Shown: piece after piece, positions 12,136 to 24,254 of the stretch | Position numbering within the stretch: position 1 is the first letter of the stretch | How the letters are laid out: each line of letters starts with the position of its first letter | Source of the DNA: Megachile rotundata | Taxonomy: Eukaryota; Arthropoda; Insecta; Hymenoptera; Megachilidae | DNA length: 64,000 nt | Assembly (NCBI RefSeq): GCF_050947335.1 | Contig: NC_134989.1 | Location: forward strand, 4,519,501 to 4,583,500 | Reading direction: 5' to 3' | Notes under the pieces: model-generated | What the model saw: only the letters and a program-made list of their open reading frames with translations | The model's database searches: none | What the model was told of the DNA's origin: nothing | Position numbers and translations under genes: made by a program

Positions 12136-15100
12136 TCCAAATTCATAAATTCTCGATTACGTCACTTATTGGCACAATGTAGACGCTCCCTTACAAATAC
12201 AACAAAAACATAAAACAATAAAAGCAAAATTATTCATTTACGTAGCAACATATGAAAGCACTATCAGATCAGGTACAGGTATGCTTCCCGTACGGGAGAT
12301 TAACGATTGAAAAGTGGAGGACGCGAGGATGAATCGAGCCATCCTTCGTCCTTTCGACGGATATTCCGGCGTGTGGAGTAAATTCCAGTTTGGGCGTGCA
12401 TTATCTGGCCCGGTTGCCGATAAATATTTCGCGCGAGGGTTTCGACCGTATGCACGCGGTACATTGGAAAGCCATTATGCGCGAAACGGCGCTCTCTGTT
12501 CGCGATTTACGCTCGCCGTGTTCCGCCAGTTCGCCACCGCGTCACTTAATTCGCGTTGAACGCCGTCCAACTTGTTCACGTGGATAGTTCGATTCGCGAT
12601 GGTCGTTAAGGCAGCTGAGCACGCTTTGCACCCTGATATACGTGCTGCTGTACGAGAACACCAAGTATCCACATTTTTAGAGCGATATTTAGTGCACGTT
12701 TACGGGCTGACGCATAACTGATGTTGCACAGGAGGTTGAAACACGAAAAACACGGACAAAACATATTTTTCTGACATGGGAAAAATATGGAAATCTTGTT
12801 ATTAATCTTTTAATACATAAAGGAGGCATTTGTTTTTTCATAATTTACGGGTTATTTAAAATCTAAAAATGTGGAAGTTAAAAATTCCTAAACTAGAGAA
12901 CCCAAAAGTAGAAATTTAAAGATTAACAAATGAAAACATTTGAAAACGTGAAAAGTGAAAATAAGAAAAATTAGGAACATAAAGGATTAAAATATTCAAA
13001 AGTTGCAAATTAGGAAATCTGAAAACGTAAAAATTTAGATATTTTCACCCTTAAATATTTTATATTCCCTTTTATACTGCACCCTTCTCAAATTTCCACA
13101 TTCAAACAAATTTCACGTCACACTGGTCTACACTTACACCCCACATTAATAACCTCTGTTCTCAACAATACACTAAAACATAAGACAGCAATACCTATGA
13201 CAAGAACCATATAATCACGACTGAACCGCAAGATCCACCCTCACAAAAGCTGGCAGAAACCTCAAAAAGCAGTAAGACCAGAAAGCACCTCCTGAGCGTT
13301 TGAAATCTCCGAAGAACCAGGGGCAAGTGGCCGGGAGGACTTGCCAGTGTCCAATTAGAAGACGAAAATCCGTTTAATACAAAGGAGGACACACGAATTC
13401 GTCTTCACCCACGACAAAGTGTCGGATTCCTTAGTAAAAGTGGGTGCCGGCTTATATTTAGCGTTCAGGCTGGTCTGGTGTGGGTCTGGTGTCCGTCAGT
13501 GTCGCCAGGGATACTCGAGACAACGGTTGTGAACCTCGGATGACTGAGGGGGTTGAAGGGGGTGGAAGAAGAAGTCGAAGGTAGAATGAGTACGTAGGGC
13601 GCGACTGAAGTGGACAATGGATGTTCTGCCGGTGAACAAAGGCTCTTCTGTCGAAGCCGGCGCCAACCGGGATACTCGTCTCGGAAACAGGGACGAACTG
13701 GAATCCGAGAGCCCCAGGGATTGCTCGTAATAAGACCGGGAGTACCGGAGAAATTTCGAACAAAGCCATCTTCTCGCGGTTAAGCGTTAATTCTTAAGCA
13801 ACGAATCATTTCTGTGTTTCGATGGAACCATTAAAAATAAAGGATGAGCACGATGCGTACTGGATGCAGATGTGCTCTAACTGTTAGAGCAGCCCTGAGG
13901 ATGGAGTCTGGATCTTTATTGTACTATTGTTGCTTAGTGAGTTAAATATTGGCGTCTAGCACACTGATCTAGAGTTAGAGAATAGGATTTTCATGGTAAG
14001 ATAGTTTTCTTAATAAATTAAATATATAGACTAGTCTCAACAGCTTCAGGTCAATATGTTATAGTATAGTGTGTTGATTTGAAGATGAACTATTAAATTT
14101 TCATAATGAAATTGCTTGATAAGCTAGTTTTGTTTGGTAAGTAGAACCACACATATTTTTACCATTTAGCAAAGTATTTGATTTGAAATTTTTTAAAAAT
14201 AAAAAGGGAAGAAATCTTTTATTCTCAAATTCCAAGGGGTTTTAGAATATTTGAACTTGTGATATTGGAATTTTTCTAATCTAAAAAGAAATTTTGCAAT
14301 TTTTTCAACCATAAAGTTTTAGGATTGTGGAAATTTAATAGCTTTAAAACTATGGATTTTTTAAAATTTTTGTACTCTGAGATTTTTCAATTTTGGTACT
14401 TTGATATAGTATTTATAATTAATTATATTATGTGTACATTAGTTACACATAATACTTGCTACATTTTGACAAAATTTTAATAACTTCAAAATATTAATAA
14501 CTTCTCAAAATAAAAATAAATTAAAACGAAATACCTGAACGTTGTCATTTTGACAAATGAGCGTGTTCCATTTTTAATCTGACACCTTTATTTTTCATCG
14601 GTTATGACACATGACACTGTAACATGTAATCTGTCACATTTTATTAAAAATGCTCTGTTAGCTATAAATTATTAATCCAAGATTGCAGGTGCAATGACTG
14701 ACACATTTCTGAAATGTGTAATATTACACAGCCGGGTTTGGAAACTTTAGAGAAAATAGCCTTAAAAATCATGTACTCATGTCACGCATGATATAATATT
14801 TATCTAAATTAAATTCAGAATGTCAGTCATCATTAATTTTAACATTAAAAACAGTAATAAAGTTAATAGAACATGATGGTTAATAAAAATGAAACTGAAA
14901 ATAAATCAGAATTAGTTTCAGGATTGAATATTATAGACAAAATTTTCCTGCATTTTTTTCACCTGAGCGTATATTGGAATTTTGATCACGAACTTTTTAA
15001 TTTCAATATTTTTAAGGTTGCTTATTCTTTTTTTACACTAGTAATTAATTTCTCCATATTTTTTTATTAACTTGAGTTCGCAGAATTATACTTCGAATTT

Positions 15101-17655
15101 TATATGATTAATTAACACATGCCGAACAAAATTTTTAATTGCAATAACATATTTGCTGCAATAATTACAGTATTATATTTGTATTTTGATGGTAGTAATA
15201 ATATTTTATGGAAATTTAGTTCAGTCTTCTCAATTTCGTTTCTTTTATCATAATATGTCAAGTTTCATCAGTCTCGTAAGATTTACCTCGAGATTTTCTT
15301 TTAAATCTTATCGATGATAATTGAATTTATAGAATAAGAACTATAGAATGTTTAATTATTTTAAAAAAAGCAATAAAGTTCGTGATACAAGAAAATAGAT
15401 TGCTTTTTCATATCAAAATCAAGGATAAGCTTACGTCTAATTCTACTTACGAAAATATTTCATACGTTTAACGACGAAGACAGTAACGCATATCGATGTT
15501 CCTCTGCCTTCTGGTTAATGCAAATAAATCGCCAGACTACTATTTGCGTGAGAAACTTAAGGACATTTGTCTTACCGAGAAGTTAAGAAATATCGATGCC
15601 ATATTTACGGATTTAGAAGTGATGAGGGTAAACAGTGATCCATCTAATATGATAAATCTTATTTATCTTCCTTCTGTTGCTTAGCAGTTTCGTTTTCACT
15701 ATTCCATGCTATCAGCAGGGTTTTAATTCATTGCTTAAGATTAGGAATTTAATTTACATTATAACGGTGAAAACAAGAGAAAATTAAAACCTTGAATATG
15801 GAAAAAAAATTTTAAAAATTGCGAATTAAAGAAAAATTAAAAAATGGTGAATTAACAAGTTTAGAATAAAGTTTTAAATTAAGAAACGTTTTTATGTTGA
15901 ACTTTAAAATATAAGTAAAAGAGTTTATATGGAAGTAATATTTTTCTTTAAATAATTTCATAACTTTTTAATGGATTATTTAAAATGTATAGTAAGTTGC
16001 AAAGGTCGTAGTAATCAACAATTTTTAACTTGCAATTTGTTATTCATCAAAAAACATATTCCAGTCTTTCTGTTAATAAAGATAAATATATAATATTAAA
16101 TTAATTATGTATTAAATGTATTTCCTAAATTTTAATTTTTTAAAGTAGAAAATTAAAAATATAGATTTGAGTAGGCTATAATAAAACTATTTCTTATTAT
16201 TTCTGAAATTTACAGTACAGTTTATACTCATCACTACTAATCATCTTAATGTTCAATAATATAATGTTCAAGTTTTATATAACTGAAATAATGAATACGT
16301 AACCATAATTAAATATAATAATAAAGTAAAGAAATAATACAAATATAATATATACAAAATAACTAATTAATATAAAAAAAGTCTTTTAGCTATAAACACG
16401 CATCTTAACAAGAGTTAAGCGTTGCAACGGAAGTAGAATGAACAAACGAAGACAATAGACAAACGTGACTCGCGGCAAACTCAACAAAATGGAGAACCCT
16501 ATACTCTTCGTAACGCTGCTAATCTAACATCTAAAATGGGCCGAACTCTTCACATAATTTCAATTAAAATCAATATCAAGTGATTAATACAGTAGGTAAG
16601 TGTAGGTATAGATATAAATTTTACCATATGCTTTCTAGAGAACTATAAATTTCAAAAAGTCAAAAATTGATGAGGCACTAATATTTTTATGGATCACCGT
16701 ATATCTATTGCTCTCACTAGCAAAATATTTCCCATATAAAACATAATTCTCTAATAAATGTGTTATTAACAAAAAATTGAACAATAAATGCACACTGTGG
16801 TCTTAAAATCGCTACATCAATTTCGCAAAATTACAGCGAGTAAATAAAAATTTATCAGAATATGAAATTCATTGCATACTAACATTATCCCGATAAACTA
16901 GGAAATTCCACGCTCAGAGAAATTTCGGCGCGAACATATGAACTTTATACCATCCCAAAATTATACCGATAAATTACAAAAGCTTTCTATCAACGAATAA
17001 AAATTTAACACGAACGTATTACCTTATGTTGTCCCAAAATCATACCAATAAATTACAAAATCAACGGACGAAAATATAAGTTTATGTACCCCATTCGTAA
17101 CTATAGAATCCCATTTTGAAATATCACTTTATTAAAAGATCCCCGATTACGTATAATAAAAACGTAAAATGTAATATTTAAAATTTAGTCGAATCGGTTC
17201 CGAAAAACCCTCTCGATCATCGGATGAAAATGGAGTAAAATCTCTTAAATCTGCTCCATCCTAAACACGGGTCGAATAAAATCGAATAAATGGCTGATTC
17301 AAATGCAAAATTCTGCCTGTGTCATCATCATTGCCGACGCATCAATATAAAACTTCCTGTTCACCATTATCGTCGTTCAATTACGAACACCCGCGAGTTT
17401 TGGCAGAGGACAGAAGCGGAAATTTATGCGAGCGATGCGAGTCAGTGGCCGGGTTACCGTTATAACGGGTAGTTTGCAATTTTGAAGGCAATTTAACTTG
17501 AACCACAGCAGCAAGCGTAAGCTATGAGCAAATGTTTGCCGTGAAAATCGTTATAGTCGTTCCTCGAAGCTTCTGGACAGAGTTTCGTGTAGACGGAATC
17601 CTCCATACACTTAATATACTTGAAACATCTTACGTCGACCTTCTTACATCCTTCG
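12136..17655. other. no gene seen; islands about 12290-12670, 13200-13790, 17380-17640
   Basis: Balanced-composition islands alternate with AT-rich DNA. Short degenerate A/T arrays lie at about 12830-13040 and 14190-14400. Open frames in the islands overlap on both strands and show no domain. 14900-16400 and 16560-17280 are AT-rich and featureless by eye. Confidence 0.35.
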
Positions 17656-18095
17656 TTCCCATGTTTTCGAGTTTGAATACGTGAATTTGAGAAATTTGGG
17701 AATCTTGCGAATTTGGGAGTTTGGGATTTCGATAATTTGGTAATTTAGGGACTTGGAGTTATGGGAGGTTTGAATATTCGGGATTTGGAGGATTTGAGAA
17801 TGTAAGTATTTGAAGAATTCGAAATTCGGAGAGTTTTGAATATTTGGGGATTTTGGGAAAATTGAAAATTTAAATTGATAATTTTGGTGGTTAGGAAACT
17901 TGGATCTGTACATTTAACAGCAAAGAAAATCTGAACTTGGGATTTTGAAATTTGGTAATTTGGAAGTTGCAAAGTATGTCAAATTAGAAAGCTTAGATAT
18001 TTTTCGATTTACAGATTTGGAAATTTTAGGACTTGCAAAGAGATATTTGTAGATTTGTAGACTTTGAGAAATTTGTAGAATTTGGAAAACCTTGA
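17656..18095. repeat. degenerate 8-bp array (AATTTGGG type)
   Basis: Words AATTTGGG, GATTTGGA, ATTTGAGA recur at about 8-bp spacing; the strand is T/G-rich. It is clearly diverged from any single consensus. Confidence 0.75.
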
Positions 18096-19425
18096 GAGGG
18101 AATGTGTTTTCCATAAAATTAAAAGGCACGTCCAAGTTGTAATGATATAATTTATTAATTACTAACATGGTACCGTATTATTGTACATGATTGTATTATT
18201 ATTAATATACGTTAATATCTTGTATTTCTATCCTTTGCTTTTACCCTCTGTTTTTATATCTTTTTCATATCTTCATTATTTTCCCAAATATCTGTAATTC
18301 TTTTCAACTCAGATAATGTGGTTGGGGAGTTATAAACTAGTCTTTTGATGGTATAATATTATAGCCATAAAAGTGAATTTTCATACGTGGTCCTAATGCG
18401 ACAGCCATGGACCGTATATCTCCAATCGGTCGTCTAATATTATAACCAAATAACTCCTGCATTTCACATCGTTTCGATCTCTCTAACCCGTTCTTCCTCT
18501 CATCTCGGTGCTCGAAGAAGGAAGTTCCATTCCTCCACAGTAAAGCGTGAAAACCTAATATTTATTACAATATCAAGCAGGAAAATTTCACGCGTACCAA
18601 CCGACTGAGCTTTTCCGCGTTCCGTTGCGTCGCCCACGTTCCTTTACCTACTCTCCGAGCCGTGCAAAATGTAAACGTATACAACACCCTCTCGCACAAA
18701 TACTTCTACACTTTATTCGTTATTTCCCCTTTCCCGTTTCTGCTTTCGCGCTCCCCAACGAGGATGCGGATCATAACGGATATTTCAGTTCAGTCAGGAA
18801 GTTCACTTTAGCCTGCGACACAGCGGCTGCTCGCCAAGGGGTTGAAAACAGACCACGACGAGGGTAGAAAAGGGGGGCGGTGTTGCGAGGGTGGCGACGA
18901 AATGCGTGATGGAAATAGCGCGTCGCTGGAAATTGCGATTCCACGGCGAGTGGCAACTGAAGGAGGAAAATTGTGGCTATAGAGAGCAACGATGCTCGAC
19001 GGGTAGATACCCTGCATGATTTCTGGAGGTGTGCGATACGTAGGTGTGAATTGTATCTTCGTTAGGGGCACTTTTAGATGCTCGTGGGAAATAATCGGTA
19101 GTGGTGGTTTGTTGCGATGCTGTTCCCAACTTGTTCCACGAAACTTTTCGATGATTATTATTATTGCAACATGTTTGCTGTTTCTTGATAAAGTGATATT
19201 TTATTTAAACTGATTAATCGGAAGTTTTCAATATTATATATATTGTTTTGGTAGTAGGAAACAATATCTGTGTGATACTTTGAATGGTTGAAGATTTTAT
19301 TATAACGGAGTAAAATTTTGTGATAAGATTAATTATTATATGTATACAATTTTGTGTAGCGAATTGAAAAATCATTTATTGTATATATATGGAAAATTAT
19401 TATTATAGTAAGTCCTAGTACATAG
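18096..19425. other. no gene seen; island about 18480-19110
   Basis: An island with overlapping open frames on both strands (80, 72 and 87 codons) and no recognisable domain, flanked by AT-rich sequence. Confidence 0.35.
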
Positions 19426-19426
19426 T

Positions 19427-19493
19427 CAAAAAAAAAAAAAAAAAATATACTGATCAAATTGAGTGACCTTCTCCTTTTTCGAAGTCGGTTAAA
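19427..19493 (-). mobile_element. end of a dispersed arthropod-type repeat with A-tract
   Basis: A run of about 19 A residues is followed by ACTGATCAAATTGAG and then CTTTTTCGAAGTCGGTTAAA. I recall a very similar phrase (CAAATTGAGT...GAAGTCGGTTAAA) as a common end of dispersed repeats in many insect genomes. The family name is not known to me. Strand is a guess from the A/T tract, read as a T-tract end on the minus strand. Confidence 0.4.
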
Positions 19494-19496
19494 AAT

Positions 19497-19969
19497 TGTA
19501 TAATAATGGAGGGCCTCTTACATCGATATGTAGCGTTGATTTAGCGGCCGCCACGTCCCTGCCTAATTTATTATATTTAGTCTAGCCTTAAGATTTTGGG
19601 TGCGAATGAGATGCGATAATGAGTTGTTTGCCTAAGTCCGAGTGAATGCTGCGTAGCGTTTGCGAGAGGATGTTTGGATCATCGAGTCGAGTGTCGCGTT
19701 GGGTGTCCGAGTTCGAGGAATGCCTCAAAAATACGCGTGTATCGTTGAATGATTGGTTTAGAGTGAGAGCGATTCGGTTTGGAAGAGGAAAGAATGATTC
19801 CGGGTAGAATGCATCAGGGTGTGTGGGGGTGGGTGTTGTAAGCATGAAAGTTTTTAGTTCATCACTGCCAGTCTTAGAGTTCGGTCGTAGACCACTCTTG
19901 TACAATAAACGGGAAGTTAAAGGTGGAAAAGTAATGTTATTATTTTTCCCTACGAGTCCTCATCCCACA
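19497..19969 (+). mobile_element. candidate LTR-like segment, 473 bp
   Basis: Starts TGTATAATAATGGAGG and ends CTCATCCCACA, so it has TG...CA ends. It is more GC/CpG-rich than the flanks and carries AATAAA at 19904-19909 about 60 bp before the end, as retroviral-type LTRs do. Against it, the flanking bases do not show a clear target duplication and no internal retroelement domain is nearby. It remains a hypothesis. Confidence 0.3.
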
Positions 19970-20145
19970 GATATAATTTTATATTATAGCATTATTATAT
20001 AATAATGTTATATATAATTTTGTACATTATTCTACGTGTGATAAATACAATTTTATATTAATTTATTATTTTATTTTAATATAATTTTATATTAAAAATT
20101 GTATATTATCACAAATATAAAGTTGTTGTGTGCAGTAAGTAAATT

Positions 20146-20400
20146 TATCTTGTAAAATTATATGAATTCAGATCATAAAAGGTTAATAACCCATTTAATA
20201 ATATTTTTGATATTACATCCAATGTGTTAAACAGAAGTCTATTTATTATTTGACAATAATATTATACGTTTATCGTATCTTATAAAATTGTATGAATTCT
20301 AGTCATAAAAGATTAATAACACATTTAACCATATTTTCGTTATTACATCCAACTTGTTATTCAAAAATTTATTTATTATTTAACAACGCCTGTCATACCT
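20146..20400. repeat. diverged tandem duplication, period about 130 bp, two copies
   Basis: Copy A (20146-20275) and copy B (20276 onward) share in order TATCTTGTAAAATTA / TATCTTATAAAATTG, ATGAATTC..TCATAAAAG, TTAATAAC.CATTTAA, TTACATCCAA and TTTATTATTT. Point differences and small gaps indicate an old duplication. Confidence 0.75.
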
Positions 20401-23400
20401 GTTTTTATCCAGAAATTGTGCCATGCATTAGTTCATTGAACTATTATTCTTTGAAGATAAAAATAAATGTATGTAAACAAGTATTTTTCCGGACAACTAA
20501 ATATTATTTATCCAAGCAGAGATCTTGTTAAAGATACACCAGAATTATTGGATTATTGGATTTTTGTATAATAATATCAGCGAACATCATACAAGTTAAT
20601 TCCATCGAATCCTTTCATCTTATCAAATTTGATTAGAACTACATTGCATTCACACATTGAAATTAAAATAAAAATGAATTTCGCCGCAAAGTAACAATGT
20701 TTCATTTCAATTTAAAACTACGTTGAAAGCAATCATTGCAGAGATAGCAATATCGGATATGTATAGAACATATATAAAATATTATATGGATTATTACAGT
20801 CAATAAAAATTGAAACTAAATAAATGTTTCTCTCTTCTACAAAAAATATAAATTCACAGTTAGATTAAATTCTCAGCAACCGTATTACGGGATTAATTTT
20901 TAATTTTAACAGTAAGTAGTTATATTGTTTATACATATTAAGTAACAAAAATTGTTATTTTGCAGGAAAGGTTTGTACTACATAGATTAATTATAAAACA
21001 TTATAAAACATTTTAGACAATCTGCGATATTACAGATTATAGAGCTGTATTTAAATATCTGTTATCACATATAATAAGATAATTACATCAAAAATTTAAT
21101 TCTCTATTCAGAAACTTGTTCCTCTGGCGAAACCCGCACACAATGTTTATCGATAAGCCTACGGCGACTGAGATTACAAGTATTAGTACTTCTAGCAGCG
21201 GACGTTCGATTATCGATCAACAAGAAGGAATAGTTCGGTGGCAACGCCTTATCGACTTGCAACTTCGAAAACCTGCGACTTAGCTTTAGATAGTGCACGA
21301 GAACATGGAGCAAACGGATTAAAGAGGATTTCTTCGTTCTTTCGTCTCTTTTTCGCGAGTTTCGATCGAACTGGAATTCCCTTGCGAAAGTCGAAAGTTT
21401 GAGATAGTATCGGAGAACCAGGATTTTGGTAGTCCAAAATTGCAACTAGTTTTACTGACGGATCGATTTCTGTCGTGGGAAAACCTTTTGTAGCATCAAT
21501 AACTATGGAATTCGTGATTAAGTATAATTCTCATAGTTTCTGTTACTTATTACTGTACATTATATTTTAGTTATGTACATATATAATGAAATTCTAACTA
21601 TAAATACATGTATTAAATTTTAATTACATATTAAATAATATATTTTGTATTTACTAGCCCCTTTATATGGCAAAGCGTAATGTTAAGATTGTGGAGGCTA
21701 CCAAAAGTCATTCTTTTAACTGTACAATGATATCAGTATATCAAATAATTCATAACGTTTCGACATTATATTTGAATATTCTACATAATATTTATTGAAA
21801 AACATTCTGAATGAATATTCTAAGTCATATTTATTTAAAAATATTATAGAAAAATATTCTATATTATATTTATTCACACATTCTAGAAGAATATTTTAGA
21901 TTATATTTATTCAAAAACATTCTAAAAGAATATTCTGGTTTATAGAATATCGTATATTCCATATGTAAATATTCTGTTTCACAGAATATTCTATCTTACA
22001 GATCATATCAAGTACATACATCGAAGGCAATGTCCTTATTCGTAGCATGTACTTGACATCAAACTCTACAACAAAAAAATTAATAGTAACCGTAGCCAAA
22101 GGGTTGAACTTCCCAATTCCCATAAAATTTAACGATCGCCGTAAATGAAGCATAAAATCGCAGCTTCTATAGGTCCATCGATCACGTAGCCATGATGTGA
22201 CACGCTTCATAGAACTCTATTCGAAGGCGTACGGTATCCATGGCCCCTCTTGAAAGCACGAATAAATATATTCACGACGATTCAATCTTTCGTCACAGCT
22301 CTTTACACACACTTACATGCATTTACACACACGAGTATTCCCAAACAGTAAACCGGAAGTTTCGTTCAAGCGAGTTACCTGTTCTTTTACGTTGCACTTT
22401 GCAGTGTTCATCGAAGAAAATTCAGTTTCACCGGGAATTCTCGGCTGCCTATCGTCCACCATCCTTCAACTATGTCACTCCGTGCTTTCGCTGCGTTTGA
22501 TAAAGACGAATCGTCCGACAAGAAACATACATTGGTCCAGGATAAGGGATGGAAGGTTGGAAAGGGTGAAGGATGAGGGGGATGACTGAGAAAAGGGCGA
22601 GGCTGGACGAAAGTTATCGCGAGGTCTACTGGGACGAGAACTCAGTCTAACCTGAAATCGAGAATCGATGAACCGTTTGACTGTGCACTCTACAAAATTT
22701 AATTTTCGACTTCAGTTTGTTTATACCTTCTTTACATTCGACTTTTATGATGTTTCGTGATTTAATAAAATTTGGGTTATAAAAATAATTAAATATTATT
22801 TAACTATTAAATACAATTCTGTGTGATTTTAGATTTTAGTTTTCACTTCCATTTATGAAATAGCAACTGATGACATAAGAAATTCTGAGTAAAATTGCTG
22901 TATTAATAATGTTCAGCAATAAACAATTGAGTACACTCTGTACATATAAGTACACTGCATTAAAGCTGCAGCTCAGTATCTGCGATTCGATGCGCAACAA
23001 CCTGGTACTTAAATCTCCATAAATTCCTTCGATCCTCTGATGATCGCTCGAAAGCAGTATTTCCTGAATTACTATAAAAATTCCTATTCATGTACGGGAA
23101 ACGTTATATATCCAGTTTGTAACGGTTTCCATCAAAGCTATATGCATATGTCTATACCCGATCAGAAAATAGAGGGGTTCTGATACAAGGCGGAGAGCAG
23201 GCGAAGCTTGTCCATTGTACTCGAGAATGCATTACGTGTGCATGTATCTTGGTATATATGTTCTCGTATGCTTGATGCAGGATTCTCGATGATCCGAAAT
23301 GTAATCTGGTAAGGTTCTTCACCGTGTGTGTTCTCTACTTATCGAAAAGCCATAACTCTGGAACGATCGTACCAGCAAGATCCAATCTGCGACCGTACGT

Positions 23401-23745
23401 AATCGTGTACAGAAAGCTGTACGAAAACGTGGCTGGGAAAATAAAGGATCTTCGTCAGCGTAAACCTTCAACTTCAGTGTATCTCCAATGTAAAGCGTGC
23501 ATTAGCATTACTCTCCTAACTGGAATACTGATTTGGTGCTCTGCTAATGCTAATTATGGGGTATTAATTTATGGAACTTCGGTTGAGAGCATTAGTACAG
23601 CACATTAAAACTTTTGGAGAACTTCAGGAACTTTTTAGATTAAGCTTGCATACTTTTATGTTAACGAATTTTTGGATCATTTATTATTAACATGTTTAGT
23701 TTAAAAATTTTATGTGCATTTTCTTAAGACTTCAAATTTTTATAT
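20401..23745. other. no gene seen; islands about 22200-22680 and 23150-23600
   Basis: AT-rich, with a TATTCTA/GAATATTCT-type degenerate stretch at about 21760-21990. The two balanced islands have overlapping frames up to 99 codons with no recognisable domain. Confidence 0.35.
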
Positions 23746-23995
23746 TTATGTATTTTGTATTTTTACATCTTTATATTTCTGAATTTTTAATACCATAATT
23801 TACAAATTCGGTACTCTTGAAACTTGCAAATTTCGACATTCCCAAATTCTCAAATTTTCCAAATCAAGTTTTTCTAATTTTCAAATTTTCAAGTACTCAC
23901 ACGCTTACATTCTCAAATTCTCAAATTTTGAAATCTCTAACTTTCCAGATTTTCAAAACTCCAAAATTTAATTATAAAATTTTAGTATTTATAAC
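23746..23995. repeat. degenerate 8-bp array (TTCAAATT type)
   Basis: Words TTCAAATT, CTCAAATT and TTCCAAAT recur at about 8-bp spacing. It abuts the piggyBac-like miniature element. Confidence 0.6.
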
Positions 23996-24015
23996 TTTTC
24001 AGAATAAGATTTTAG

Positions 24016-24254
24016 CACTAGATTGCCTAAGGCAGTCATTTTGACTGCTTTTCAATTTCATTTAGAAAAACAATTGTGTATAGAATGTCACAGCTTCTTA
24101 GAATTTTGTGACTTTTTGTACAACATATAAATGCGTTTATTAATAATTGTAGTTACCTCCCCCCTCCTTCATTTCCGGTATATATATATATATCTGTTAT
24201 ACCTATATTGCCCCAAAGCAGTCAAAATGAATCAAAGTTTCAGTCTTTCTAGTG
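24016..24254. mobile_element. piggyBac-like miniature inverted-repeat element, 239 bp
   Basis: Both termini read inward as CACTAGA. The right end is followed by TTAA (24255-24258), the piggyBac target site; the left is preceded by TTAG, one base off. Inside each terminal repeat there is a second inverted pair, CATTTTGACTGCTTT, at about 24036 and in reverse at about 24215. A short terminal repeat plus a separate subterminal inverted repeat is the classical piggyBac end layout. At the left, GCAGTCATTTTGACTGC is itself a 7-bp-arm palindrome. There is no coding capacity. A (TA)n run sits in the middle near 24180. Confidence 0.6.

Noticed and set aside
13458..13769. 103-codon minus-strand frame, Pro/Leu-rich
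   Set aside because: No recognisable domain; overlapping frames occur on the other strand; island composition alone explains its length.
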